Shown: in pieces, positions 33,508 through 44,408 of the stretch
How the letters are laid out: every line of letters begins with the position of its first letter
How positions within the stretch are numbered: position 1 is the first letter of the stretch
Source of the DNA: Ascaphus truei
Lineage: Eukaryota; Chordata; Amphibia; Anura; Ascaphidae
Length of the DNA stretch: 64,000 bases
Direction of reading: 5' to 3'
Assembly: GCA_036426205.1 (NCBI GenBank)
Contig: CM071571.1
Span: 109,713,257-109,777,256 of the forward strand
The notes under the pieces: model-generated
Database searches by the model: none
What the model was told of the DNA's origin: nothing
Seen by the model: only the letters and a program-made list of their open reading frames with translations
Translations under genes and position numbers: made by a program

Positions 33508-33640
33508 AAGAGAGAGAGACAGAGACAGAGAGATATACACAGAAACAGAGAGAGACACAGAAACAGAGAGAGACACAGAGACAGATACAATGTGTGTGTG
33601 TGTATGTGTGTGTGTGTGTGTATGTATGTGTGTGTGTAAA
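33508..33640. repeat. GAGACAGA / TG microsatellite block
   Basis: Runs of 'agagagacacagaaacag' are followed by TG repeats with TATG breaks. Open frames here are artefacts. Confidence 0.9.
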
Positions 33641-34100
33641 CTTTTTCTTTTCTTTCCAGCTACTACTGAAATTAGGGGGTTGCCTTATATTAAGGGTCGC
33701 CCTATAATCGGGCAAATACAGTAATACATAGGCTCGGCCTATATTTGAGCACGAGTTGCGCCAAAATAACAACTTTGTGCCAACATTTTACCTTTGATAC
33801 ATAGAGCCCTTTGTTTTAAGGGGCCTTATGGTTCATCTGGATAGGACACACTGCTTTCTATGACAAAGAAATAAAAGAAGTGATCTGCGCTCAGGATACT
33901 GTGATAAAGTGCTTAAAGTGATAGGATATAAACCAATTTCCCAATCAGTGCAAATTAATGTGATTAAAAGTGTTCAATCTCAATTAGAGTGCTGTGTTAT
34001 TTAACAAGTAAATATAGAACCTGTTAACAAAACATAAAGTTGTATGGCGGTTACTGCTGCTGTACTCATGGAATGGCTCCACAGACCGTAGTACTAGTGC

Positions 34101-34849
34101 AAGAAACAAAAAGAGAAAACAGCGCAAAACCTCATAGTGTAGTATATAAAAAATTATATTGATATATTCAGCGGGTAAGTATAGCACGTACATCAATAAA
34201 AACATATATTAGCATGACATGTTTGGGACATGTTACCACATCAGCAACCGTAACTGCATCCGATCACGTTGATTCAGCCCAGACGAGGTCAGATCCCTTC
34301 CCTCTCTGGTAGCAGTCTCTGAAGTCCTTTCACTCGGTTAAGTATACATCTCACTGCATAGTGAGGATGCTGCTGCCGTAATTGTAAAGCGACATGGACT
34401 CCTTACTGCTTCCGGATGTCGGGTCTCCGCGGACTCACCGATGACGTCACCAAAGCTCCGTCACTTCCGTCGCGTCTTTTACAAGTTATTTGCCGATGTA
34501 CAATGTCCACAATTAAAGTCAATGATTGTGATCAAAATGAGATCCTCAAAAGTATTGAGTATAAGCTGGAACGTGTCCTCTTCCTTCCTACGCGTTTCAT
34601 ATATAAAAATACTTCCCTGCTGAAGTAGAGACTGCTACCAGAGAGGGAAGGGATCTGACCTCCTTGTCTGGGCTGAATCAACGTGATCGGATGCTGTTAC
34701 GGTTGCTGATGTGGTAACATGTCCCAAACATGTCATGCTAATATATGTTTTTATTGATGTACGTGCTATACTTACCCGCTGAATATATCAATATAATTTT
34801 TTATATTCTACACTATGAGGTTTTGTGCTGTTTTCTCTTTTTGTTTTTT
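34101..34849. mobile_element. Foldback element family Z, copy 1
   Basis: Arms of about 215 bp (34105-34320 and 34627-34845) are nearly perfect inverses. They share AGTATAGCACGTACATCAAT, CATGACATGTTTGGGACATG and CAGAGAGGGAAGGGATCTGA. The spacer is about 306 bp. A shorter relative lies at 63531-63896 with the same 'cgcacgtacatcaata' word. No transposase is seen. Confidence 0.8.
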
Positions 34850-35316
34850 TCTATGGCAAACCAAAAAAATGTATGCAAAAAATGGATGGTCAATGAACAG
34901 TATGAATTCTTTATAAAGAGTACTGTGAAACAGAAGCCAGATCCAAAAGTAGAGTAGAAAGTAATAGACTTGTCGTAATGGAAAATATTAATAAAAAGTT
35001 ATAGAAATAAATGGTGGCAACGTATAAAGACTTGTGTTTTCAAAATAAAATGAAAGTATGCATTGCGTAAAACAATGTATTTACTTGCCTAAAATCATTA
35101 GCAAAATACTTTTCTATGTCGTTATTGATATTCTTATATTCAATGAATGTAGTGTGTCTAGTTAAATTATATGTATATAAATATGTCATAATTGTTAATG
35201 AAACACAATTAAAAAGTACTGTTCATGAATTATGAAGATATATTCATTTTATTTCCTCTTACCACTTATATTTTTGGAAAAGGTTGAAATGTATGTTTTT
35301 ACATTACTACGTACAG

Positions 35317-35418
35317 GCTTAAAGAAATATACCAATTACGTCCTGGAAATGTCTGCCAGTACTGTGAAAGGGGAGGGTAAACACAGTGCGACTCAGAGCA
35401 TTTTTACGGAAGAAGACG
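35317..35418 (+). CDS. PTPRQ: PTPRQ exon J: second part of FN3 domain 6
   Basis: Acceptor TACTACGTACAG ends at 35316; donor GTAAGA starts at 35419. Phase 1 in and out, 102 nt, the shortest exon. It codes [20 protein letters not shown] and [13 protein letters not shown]. The mammalian counterpart as I recall it has LKKYTQYIIEVSASTLKGEG. Its intron position equals that of exons D/E, supporting descent from a common two-exon domain. Confidence 0.95.
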
Positions 35419-35691
35419 GTAAGAGGAAAAGTATTATGCAATAAACATATTAGTGTAATAATTCTACCATGGGACTCAGTGTCTGTTATTTTAAATACAT
35501 ATTTTATGAATATTTGTGCACGTGTAAGTATCTTGAAAAATATAATTGAACCAATAGATCAAAGACAGGAAGACAGAAAGCGCACTGAGAACTAGTATGG
35601 TATAATATATGTATTGAAAAAAAGTCCTCAAAAAGGACTCCATAATAACACAACAATGTGTATATACAAAATAAAAGACTTACAATGTGTT

Positions 35692-35706
35692 AAAAATGGT
35701 GAGAGC
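35692..35706. repeat. 15-bp target site duplication, left copy
   Basis: AAAAATGGTGAGAGC, repeated exactly at 36805-36819 after the poly(A) tail of the LINE. Confidence 0.9.
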
Positions 35707-36804
35707 TCCAGGAGCTCCAAGCTAAGTACCCCTCTCCCGGCCTCCACCTATTAAATTTTTTACAAATTAGGCATTTCCTTCGAGCTCTATCCCAAAACTC
35801 TAAATTCCCCCCCCCCCTGACCAAATTTTAGTCTCTCTGCCTCAAAGGCGAATACCAGAGAGGATTGATTTCTGAGATTTACAGAGCGTTGGAGTTGTCC
35901 CCTTTCCCCCATCCCACTCCTACATGCAAAAATGGAACGCTGACCTTAACCTACAAATGGACACTGAGGACTGGGAGGATATCTGGGAATCAGCTACCAA
36001 AACCTCGATCTGTACCATAACAAAAGAAAATATCTATAAAATCCTATTCCAGTGGTACCTGACCCCGAGCAGACTGAGCCAGATCTTCCCCGGCACTACA
36101 GACTTGTGCTGGAGGGGATGTGGTCAAAAGGGAGACATGGCCCACATTTGGTGGTCATGTCCGGAGATCCAGAGGTTCTGGACCAGAGTTCAAAGACTCC
36201 TTTATGAGACCCTAGGACCAGAGGTCCCTTTGGACCCTCTGACCTATGTGTTGGGAAAACCACTAGAAGACCTACCCGCCCCACTTTCCAGGCTCATCTC
36301 TGCTAACCTGACAGCCGCTAGGTGCTCAGTTGCAGCGGCTTGGAAACAAGTAAAAGCACCTTCCAAAAGAACAGTCATTAGCAGAATAAACACAGTTATG
36401 AGCATGGAAAGGCTCACAGCCATGTTAAAACAAAAGATGCCCCAATTCTACAACACATGGGAACCATGGCCTGGCGCTCGAGCCCCTTCCTACAGGTCCT
36501 AGCCCAAAACTGACCCCCCCCCAGGGTGAGCGGGATTGGTGTCCCCCAAAACTATCTTCTTCCATCAGTTCCCCCCTCCCTCCCATCCCCACCCATCTTT
36601 TCTGTGTCGTTCCCACATATCCCCCTTCCTCTGTCTTCTCTTCAACCTACTGTACCTTCAAAAAGGAAAAAAGAAAATGGTTTATTGGATTAACCTGTAA
36701 CACCTGCAGTCATGTGCCTATGACTTCATTGCCAATTCTACAATGTTATTTCTTTCTGTAACCACGCTGCAATTCTCCAATAAAGAAAAGATTGTTAAAA
36801 AAAA
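35707..36804 (+). mobile_element. 5'-truncated L1-type LINE with poly(A) tail
   Basis: The insert lies between identical 15-bp duplications, ends in an A run preceded by AATAAAG (36779-36785), and holds only the C-terminus of ORF2. This is the hallmark of target-primed reverse transcription with 5' truncation. The first 200 bases still read as ORF2 in places (LNSPPPLTKF, SLCLKGEYQRGLISEIYR) but with stops. Confidence 0.92.
35924..36502 (+). pseudogene. L1/Tx1-type ORF2 C-terminal remnant
   Basis: The frame reads MQKWNADLNLQMDTEDWEDI, YKILFQWYLTPSRLSQIFPG, LCWRGCGQKGDMAHIWWSCP and ISRINTVMSMERLTAMLKQK. The CWRGC...GDMAHIWWSCP Cys/His block is the C-terminal domain of L1-group ORF2 proteins of frogs and fish. 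The reverse transcriptase catalytic region is absent. The Met used is internal, not a true start. Confidence 0.9.
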
Positions 36805-36819
36805 AAAAATGGTGAGAGC
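36805..36819. repeat. 15-bp target site duplication, right copy
   Basis: AAAAATGGTGAGAGC, identical to 35692-35706. Confidence 0.9.
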
Positions 36820-37979
36820 AGGGATGGGGAGATCCGGATAAGCCTCTGCTGGAGTAGATGATGAGGGTCCGGACCACATTTTCTGTCAACTGTACCTGAT
36901 GCCTCCCTCTACCGGCCTGTCGCTCCACCACTGAAAACGCGATTTGCGATTTGTGATTTGCTAGGCATTGTTTGTAAGGCAGGACAGAAGGATCCAGCTT
37001 TTCCAATACAAACATAAAATACATTTTGTTACTAAAATATCTCTAATAAATCTTTAACAACCCCTACTGTATATGGGTTACTGGTCAAATGCAATAATAA
37101 TTAGCTAAGGTAGAAATGGTGCAAATCTGGGGCAAAACATTTGTACTATATGTATCAAATGAAAAAATATCCTATTTTCTTGTTCAGTGTTTTATTTTCT
37201 CATTGTGCATTTTTTGGTGACTCAGAATGCACCACATTTTCCTTAATACATATGAGCTTTTCATTAAGCACTGATGAAGGGTGTCACACGCTAATCTGAC
37301 ATTAACTGACATTGACTTGAATGGCAAGTAATGCTGGATCGGGTGCGATATCCTGCATTGCAGCCTGATGAATCCCGGTGATGCATTCCTATGTGATATG
37401 GTATTAACCATGTATTGCATTCAGAAAGGTTTCATGAGTGAGAGTGCAGTAGACACACCATATACAGAGTGGGGACAGTCTTGGTAGAGCACAAGAGATA
37501 AGCAGGAACATCATTGGTTATTCATTACATTGAGATAGTGCCAATCAGGGCCCCATTGCTCAGAAACTTCCTTTGAAGGCAATGACCCTTATTCTGTGAG
37601 GTCGAATACTGCCAATCAAGGGGTATCGCATGGAAATCCCAATTGACAAGTATCACTATGCTACATTTATAGGGATATGTATAAAAATTGCAAATTTTGT
37701 TCCAAAACACAGAGTAAATATTTGCATCTGCGTCCATTTGCGAAAAGCAACATCTTATGTATTAATCTTTCAAATCTTACTTCTTACATTTTGGTTCTGA
37801 TCACTGGCAGATTTATTTGGCACAAAGAGAGGAAAACTGCACCAGTTATAGGTGCAACTTGTAATATATCTCATTATAATATTGCCCTGACTCCTTTAAC
37901 TCCTCCTATAAACACTCTCCAAAATACTCATAATGCAAGTGGAGCAAATAGGGGGGAAAGATTGAGCAAAGCCCCTTAA

Positions 37980-38141
37980 AGAGGCACTCCTGGCGACACT
38001 TTTTTTCCCTGTGCGTTTAAAAAACAAATTAGGATTGAATCGGGGCCCCCAAATCTGAACCGTGTTAATTTCAGCTCCGGGGACACCCTGCTTCAAACCT
38101 ACTGTATAAAAAAAAAACAATGTGATGCCTGGAGTGCTCCT
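37980..38141. mobile_element. TTAA-flanked MITE
   Basis: The ends AGAGGCACTCCTGG and CCTGGAGTGCTCCT are imperfect inverted repeats, with TTAA on both sides (37976-37979 and 38142-38145). TTAA duplication is typical of Kolobok and piggyBac elements; Kolobok is common in frogs. 162 bp, non-coding. Confidence 0.65.
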
Positions 38142-39045
38142 TTAATACATTGATACATATCCCTCTAAGGCTCAGATACATCAAACTCTTTTAAGACAGA
38201 GTTAATATCGCACATGTCAACATACAGATTGCACATACTGTATAAGTGCATAAATAGTGTTTTAAATCTACTGAAATATTAAATTAGATTTTTTTTTTTA
38301 AATTGTGAAAATGTTTAAGTCTTATTTGTGACAGCTTTTTTTTTTTTAGATTGGTAACTTTCATTGGGAAAGTATAGGGCACAAAAACTGTTTACCTAGC
38401 GGCTTTGTCTCCTACCCTGTTTGTATACAACTGTGCTGCAAGATTTCGTAAAACTCTATCATAGTTAATGTATTTCACATATGTAAGGTTTTCTGTTTTA
38501 ATAAATTGTGGCGTCAGCATTGGGTAGTGTGGAATGATTTAAGCCCTCGTGGAATCCCATATTTTTATGATCTCTCAATGTTATGCCCAGCAGGAATTTT
38601 CCCACCTCTTGTAGCCTGTAATAATTATTTCCAGCTCTCTTTCCCCAATGGGGTAGTGTTGCAAATTACTTTATTTTTACATGCATTCACACCTATAAAA
38701 CAGATCTCGCTTTTATTGGAAGAAAAAAATATTACAGCACAGTATTTGGACAAAACACTAAGCAAATCGCTGTGTTATGCCTACTGGTCTGTTTTCTCAT
38801 GGAATCGTTTTTTTCCATTGAATCACAGAAACAGATGTGTTAATACCACCATGCAAAATTGTCCTTCAGTTTTTTGGCCGAAAAAGTAAAGCAGCCTGAT
38901 TGGAATTGATAGAGTTGAAATACCTGTTCTGGGATATTTTTTTTTTTTAGGAAAGATAATATTAATCTCAAGGGAAAATGTTGTTTTAGTTATACGTTTC
39001 GGATCATATCACTCATAAGGGTACTTTCTGTTGCATTTTTGACAG

Positions 39046-39166
39046 CTCCGTCTTCTCCTCCACGCTCTCTCTCTGTAAAACAGTTATCCGGTATAATTGT
39101 GAAGTTGTCATGGAAGCCACCTCTTGAGCCAAATGGGATAATCCTCTTTTACACAGTTTATATCTG
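39046..39166 (+). CDS. PTPRQ: PTPRQ exon K: first part of FN3 domain 7
   Basis: Acceptor TTTTTGACAG ends at 39045; donor GTAAGA starts at 39167. Phase 1 in, phase 2 out. It codes [39 protein letters not shown] and the first two bases of a Trp codon. SVKQLSG and [13 protein letters not shown] match the mammalian domain from memory. It is the only phase-2 intron among these exons. Confidence 0.96.
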
Positions 39167-40203
39167 GTAAGATCTTAGAAAAGATTTTTTAAAGTTGACA
39201 TGTCAGAATGGGAAATTATTATTTAAACATACAGTATAAACACTAAAATCATACCTGTGTATTGTAATAATACAGAAATTGAAAAAATATGTTTTTCATT
39301 GCTATCAAGTCTTTTTTGACATCATTTTGAGTATGTAAGCCACAATTTCTTATAGCGCAGTTTGATTGCCATTGTTTTTCAACCCCATCACTAGTTGCGA
39401 TCAAAGTACTTTAGAAAACTCTAAGGAACTTATTGTACTGTATGTCTCCTGAAGCGGCTGCTCAGGTCATTTTTGGCCAAAAATCCCCATTGAAGTCTAT
39501 GAGGATTTTCAGGCCAAAAACATCTGCTCTGACAGATTTAGAATTACACCTAAGTCATTGAATCTCAAACCTCTCTTCAGAGAACATTGGTCAAATCAGG
39601 TGCTAGGAATTATCACTGCACTTGCACACAGGTGAATTCGTCTAATTGTCAAGACTAGAAGTTTGGGTTGTTGCCTCAGAAACCTGGTATGGCGAAGGGA
39701 CCTGAGGAGAGATTTGAGAACCACTGCTATGAGCCCTTCTAAGAGCTAAGTCAAAAGAAAACACAGAGGTGCCTGAAATTGTATCCATATTGCAATACAG
39801 TATGTGACAGAAATGAATTACTGCACTCCACAAGCACAGGAGATGTACAATGAATACAACTTCACTTCCACTACCTACATAGTAACTGCATCTCTGTTTG
39901 ATTCTGCATGTTTTCCGTGAATGCTTACATTGTATTTTAGTTGTGCAGTTATTTTCTAAGCCAGTTGACTGGTTTACTGTGATGAATTTGCCACTCTGCA
40001 GTAATTGGTGCTCAAGTTTGGTTAAAATACATTACAGTTGAGCGTATTCATAATGCGTGATGGACCCTGTTTATTACAATGACAAAGCTTTACGGATTTG
40101 GAAGTGTGTAGTTATATTACAAATTAATTTATGCTGATTTAGGGAGAAGAAACACAAACTGTGGTATCAGCATTCATTTTAATGCAGTATTTTTTCTTTT
40201 TAG
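39167..40203 (+). other. PTPRQ: Intron K-L (1037 bp)
   Basis: No gene. A short inverted repeat ('tttttggccaaaaatcc' near 39471 against 'ggattttcaggccaaaaa' near 39502) looks like a small MITE. The rest is unassigned. Confidence 0.6.
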
Positions 40204-40364
40204 GAATACGGCGTCAAATAAAACTATCAAGAGTGAAGAAACGTCAGTAGAATTTAAGGACTTGGAAAACAACAATGAATATAATGCATATGTCACAACA
40301 AGTACCCGATTTGGGGATGGAAGAGTGCAAAGTCCTATTCTTAAATTCAGAACATTGGAGGGAG
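40204..40364 (+). CDS. PTPRQ: PTPRQ exon L: second part of FN3 domain 7
   Basis: Acceptor TTTTTCTTTTTAG ends at 40203; donor GTAAGT starts at 40365. Phase 2 in, phase 1 out. It codes WNTASNKTIKSEETSVEF, NNNEYNAYVTTSTRFGDGR and VQSPILKFRTLEG. The STRFGDG block matches mammalian PTPRQ. A perfect-looking hairpin lies 70 bp into the following intron. Confidence 0.96.
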
Positions 40365-41004
40365 GTAAGTTTAAATTCTTCTAAACTAAGGAATTTATGT
40401 AACACCACAGAGGAGATGTAGGCACATGTTTACTAATTTCTTCCAAATAAGGGGCGCACAGGTGTTCATGTTCAACGTGAACACCTGTGCTCCCCTTATT
40501 TGGAAGAAATTGCATCGTTATGGACCAAGGAACGATCCTAAAAGGGATTTTCTGAGCTGCTTTACATTATTTTCACACTTTGTTCACACTTATGGTGATT
40601 TATTCACTGTGTAATTTATTTCTGCACAATTACTTATATTATCACTGTGTGTAAATATTTGTTCAAGTCACTATCACTTATTTTTTTTATTAAGCACGTT
40701 ATAACTCACGCGTTATACACTTCATTTCCACAGAAGAGCGCCCAGTTACAATCCTTCCAATCTTGTACATGTTTACTAAACAGCCTTCGTCCAATTGACT
40801 TGAATGGGCTGTAAGGTGACTTACAGCTCCGGAGTTGCTCTACGACAGAAAACGATTTAGTAAATATGGCCGTGGTGTACTACATTAGTTATAAGCATGT
40901 GGTATCTTAGTTACAACGTTTTCAACATGTACACTGTATGTCCTTTATTCATAACTGCAAAGTAGCTGATATGAGGCTTCATGGCTTGTGTTGTGTTTTT
41001 CTAG
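40365..41004 (+). other. PTPRQ: Intron L-M (640 bp)
   Basis: Most of it is one repeat with 'catgtttactaa' at 40426 and 40770 and its inverse 'ttagtaaatatgg' at 40857. It encloses the hairpin 40435-40511. Confidence 0.6.
40435..40511. repeat. 34-bp hairpin with 9-nt loop
   Basis: Arms 40435-40468 and 40478-40511 pair at 33 of 34 positions. The left arm begins AATTTCTTCCAAATAAGGGG and ends CACAGGTGTTCA. The size and near-perfect stem resemble a siRNA/miRNA-like precursor or a very young palindromic MITE. No expression evidence. Confidence 0.85.
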
Positions 41005-41150
41005 CACCAAGTGATCCACCAAAGAATGTGTCATATAACAATATCACTTCTAATTCAATCATGGTTTTCTGGAGCCCCCCTACTAAACCAAATGGAATTA
41101 TACAGTACTATTCAATCTATCACAAGAATATCTCTGATACCTACATTAAG
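41005..41150 (+). CDS. PTPRQ: PTPRQ exon M: first part of FN3 domain 8
   Basis: Acceptor GTTTTTCTAG ends at 41004; donor GTAAGA starts at 41151. Phase 1 in, phase 0 out. It codes [40 protein letters not shown] and KNISDTYIK. The mammalian domain APSDPPKDVYYANLSS, with [21 protein letters not shown] wording, is the clear counterpart. Confidence 0.96.
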
Positions 41151-41865
41151 GTAAGAACATTTGATATCAACATTTTTATGTCATACATTTCATAAAGAAT
41201 CATTTCTGAAAACGTAATTGATCTTTACACAGTCGGTTTAGCTTATAAACCCTAACAGTACTCTTCTTCAGCTATAATTTAGACTGTCTAGTCTTCAAAT
41301 GTACTAAGAAAGACATTTGTGAGGTCTTAACTCATGCCATACTGCCACATTTATACATAACTCTTATGCAAGATAGGACATCTGTAACAGCTCTGCACTG
41401 ATCTTGGCCAAAAGAGAGAAACCCAGTTTTTAGTACCATTAAAAACATTAAAGCACAGATTGTTGTGGTGCATGTTTAATTTGGTAAATTACTGTTCAGT
41501 ACATACAGAAAAATATTTGAAATATCAAACCGGTTAACATTAACTTTAAAATATTGTCTGTCAAAGAAAATGCAGATAAATATCACTTAAAGATCTACAC
41601 CACTTAGAAAATATGGTCATATAAATATTTAAAATATTGGTAAAGATTTTTTTGTTGGAGGTATCTGGACAACGCTAGTTTACTTCTATGCATATTTATG
41701 TTTCTTTTATATGTAAACACACAATTGTGGTGGTTCCATTTTGATACAGAATGTGAATTTTCAGGGCTGCGGACAGCTTTCCTGGAGCCCAGGACTAGTT
41801 TCCACTGCCTCCCCCTCCTCTTGTCACCGGCTTTGCGATACCCCCTCTATGTCTCACACCGCCAC

Positions 41866-42140
41866 CTCACCCCTCCCTCTCCCCTACCCACACCTCTCCC
41901 CTCACATTTCCCCTCTCCCTCTTCTCTCTTACACCCCCACCTCCCTCTTTCCCTCCCCCACCTATCTCTCTCGCCCACGCCCCACCTATCTATGACCCCT
42001 ACACCTCTCTTTCCCCCACCTCTCTCCCCCACCTATCTTTCTCCCCCTCATCTTTCTCCCCCCCTGTCTCTCCCCGCCACCTCTCTCTCCCACCTATCTT
42101 TCTCTCTCCCACCCACCTCTCTCTACCTCACCTCTCTCTC
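41866..42140. repeat. CT-rich polypyrimidine tract
   Basis: The + strand is nearly all C and T with periodic ACC/CACC breaks (for example 'ccccacctatctctct'). The open frames over it are artefacts. Opposite strand bias to the tract at 16676-18230. Confidence 0.9.
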
Positions 42141-42719
42141 TTTTTTGTTTTTGTTTTTTATTTACTGTTTAGGCAAGTGAATATTTGTTTCATGCCATAC
42201 AATATAGAATAACTCAATCTACTTAGTTAATTTACCTGGTGCTAACACTTGCCATATATAATCAGAGCTGCAGCAATTTGGGTGTGGTGGGTGAAGGGCG
42301 CTGTCTATATTACTGTTTTATATATATATATATATATAAAGAAATGATCTTTAAAAAAATAAATATATGACGTCAAAAAATAAAAAAAAACATGTACAAG
42401 TTAAAAATAAACCATTTCTTTTGTTCACTTGCCATTACTTGACCAACTCACCGACTCCCGTTGAACACCTTATTCTCGAACCAATACACGCACAGGAACC
42501 CATAAAATAATAATCTCTAAAATAATAAACATAAAATAATAAACCATAACAATCCAGGGGTCTTCTATTTGTAATCTATCTTCATCTGTATTCTTCTTTC
42601 TTGTATCTTATTCCGGGGTCTTCTTCCCTTCTTCGGCCATGCCCTAGCCTTTTTTCTTCGGTAGGAGGTCCTTCCTCGATGGCGTCTGGCTTAAAAATAA
42701 GACGACATAGCCTTTTATA

Positions 42720-43070
42720 GGCCTATGACGTCACATTTTGGTAAAATGTTTCTCACGGCCCTGATTGGGCCGTGAAAAACATGTGAATTGTGAAAAAAAA
42801 AAAAAAATGATGACGTCATTTAAAGGCAATGACGCCAGCCAATCAGAATGGCTGAGCTTCAATTGCCTTTAAGATGACGTCATCAAAACAAAGATGGCCG
42901 GCGACACATGACACACTGATTTGCTGAAGCAAAGCCTCTGTCACATGGTCTACCAGAGCCAATCAGAGTTGGGATTTCGTTCCCACGCTCTGATTGGCTA
43001 CCGTACCATGTGTCGTCGGCCATCATTCTTTTGATGACGTCATCTTAAAGGCATTGCCAGGGAGTAAGTA
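42720..43070. mobile_element. Foldback element carrying CRE and CCAAT motifs
   Basis: TGACGTCA occurs near 42726, 42812, 42874 and 43034. CCAATCAG or its inverse occurs at 42839, 42958 and 42998. The halves GATGACGTCATCAAAAC plus 'agatggccggcgacacatg' and 'catgtgtcgtcggccatcat' plus TTTTGATGACGTCATCTTAA are inverted copies, so the motifs are duplicated by the palindrome. Non-coding. Confidence 0.7.
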
Positions 43071-43329
43071 GAACACAATTTATTTATGCTGATTTATGTG
43101 TTTAATAATGGGCAAATAATCTATTATCCATATGTGGATAATAGTTATTTTGCCCATTACTGTATTGTATGTGTTAGGGGGCGGGGGGATGTGTGTTGTA
43201 TATTGCTATGTTTATTGTGGGCATTTGTCCCCAATAAACATGCTATTGTGCCTTAACCCCTTCATTGCCTTAGCGGTTAGCCGCTAAGGTAATTAAGCTG
43301 CTTTAATGTATTTTTCTGAACGCTTTGAT

Positions 43330-43910
43330 TCTGCCTCAGACACACCCTCCTTCCGAGTTACACGGCCCCGGTTGGGGCATCGGTGGCCAGTGTCGCCGCC
43401 ATGTTAATAGGACACGTCGCGTGTGGCGCTATAAAGATGGCGGCGACACTGGCACCGATGCCCCATACCTTGCCCTGTAACTCGGGAAGCAGGGTGTCTC
43501 TGAGGCAGCGAATCAATGCGGTTCAGCTCAGGGGACACCCTGCTCCGGCACACTATTATTAAAATGTACATTAATGCAGCTTCATTATCATTGCAGATAG
43601 CCGCTACGGTAAGGAATTATTGTTTATTGATATGTGTGTTTTGGCAGTAGTGTAGATGTGTAGGGGGTCTCCTGAGTGGAACCGCATTGGTTTCAGCCTC
43701 AGGGGCCCCCAACTTCAGGAGATACAGGCCCTGTTATGGAGTGCTGGTATCCCCTGCAGAATGTAAATATCCCGGTCACGTGACGCGGGATCTTGAAATT
43801 GCAGGGGATACTGGCACACCATAACGGGGCCTGTATCTCCTGAAGTAGGGGGCCCCCGAGGCTGAAACCAATGCGGTTCAGCTCAGGAGACCCCCTGCTC
43901 ATGTACACTA
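43330..43910. mobile_element. Two GC-rich palindromic units
   Basis: Unit 1 (43330-43560) has 'ggcatcggtggccagtgtcgccgccat' answered by 'atggcggcgacactggcaccgatgcc'. Unit 2 (43660-43910) has 'ggcccctgttatggagtgctggtatcc' answered by 'atactggcacaccataacgggg'. Both end with a shared 'gcggttcagctcagg' and 'cactattattaaaatgta' tail. A third related unit is at 61880-62070. Probably a family of palindromic MITEs. Confidence 0.65.
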
Positions 43911-44224
43911 TTATTAAAATGTATTTATTTTGTGTACGATCGCCTGTAACAGCCTTGCATGGAGATACAGAATCTCCATGCAAATGTTACAAGTGGCTTT
44001 TTTTCTATCAGCTACCATATGTGAAGTTTAAGAACGCTAGCAGGGGGAAAAATGCAACACGTACGCTGTGGCTGTTTTGAGCACATACGTTAAAAAATGG
44101 CCTCAAGGCCTTAGTGAATCACGTCTCCGGCCTCACTTTTTAACGGACCTGCTTTTTTATTTCATCTGGACGCAAAAGCATTGAGCTTAGTGCATAGCCC
44201 CCACTGACTCTAAAAACAATTACA

Positions 44225-44408
44225 CCGAGTTTGAAGCAGGGGGGCCTGGTTCATGTCCCGGTGTCAGCTTGGGAAAGTCACTTTATCTCTTTTTGCATCA
44301 GGCACAACAAATTAGATTGTAAGCTCTGTGGGGCTGGGACTCATTATGCCTGCAAAGTTATATGTACGGCGCTGCATACACTGTCAGTGCTATACAAAAA
44401 AAAAATAC
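44225..44408 (+). mobile_element. CORE-SINE (MIR-like), copy 3
   Basis: In + orientation: GTTTGAAGCAGGGGGGCCTG, TTCATGTCCCGGTGTCAGCT, then AAAGTCACTTTATCTC, then 'attagattgtaagctctgtggggc' and a 'ggcgctgcatacactgtcagtgctatacaaaa' end with an A run. The head is the reverse complement of copies 1 and 2. Confidence 0.75.

Larger units (their letters stand above)
32131..35316 (+). other. PTPRQ: Intron I-J (3186 bp)
   Basis: It contains a palindromic MITE with TA duplication (32604-32958), a GA/TG microsatellite block (33508-33640) and a large foldback element (34101-34849). Short stretches between them are unassigned. Confidence 0.75.
35419..39045 (+). other. PTPRQ: Intron J-K (3627 bp)
   Basis: It contains a truncated L1-type LINE with target duplications (35692-36819) and a TTAA-type MITE (37980-38141). 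The stretch 38150-39040 includes an open frame (38506-38889) without recognisable domain or splice support. Confidence 0.75.

Noticed and set aside
41698..42180. Open frame with Pro/Ser/Leu-rich repeats
   Set aside because: Low-complexity CT tract; no domain and no splice context.
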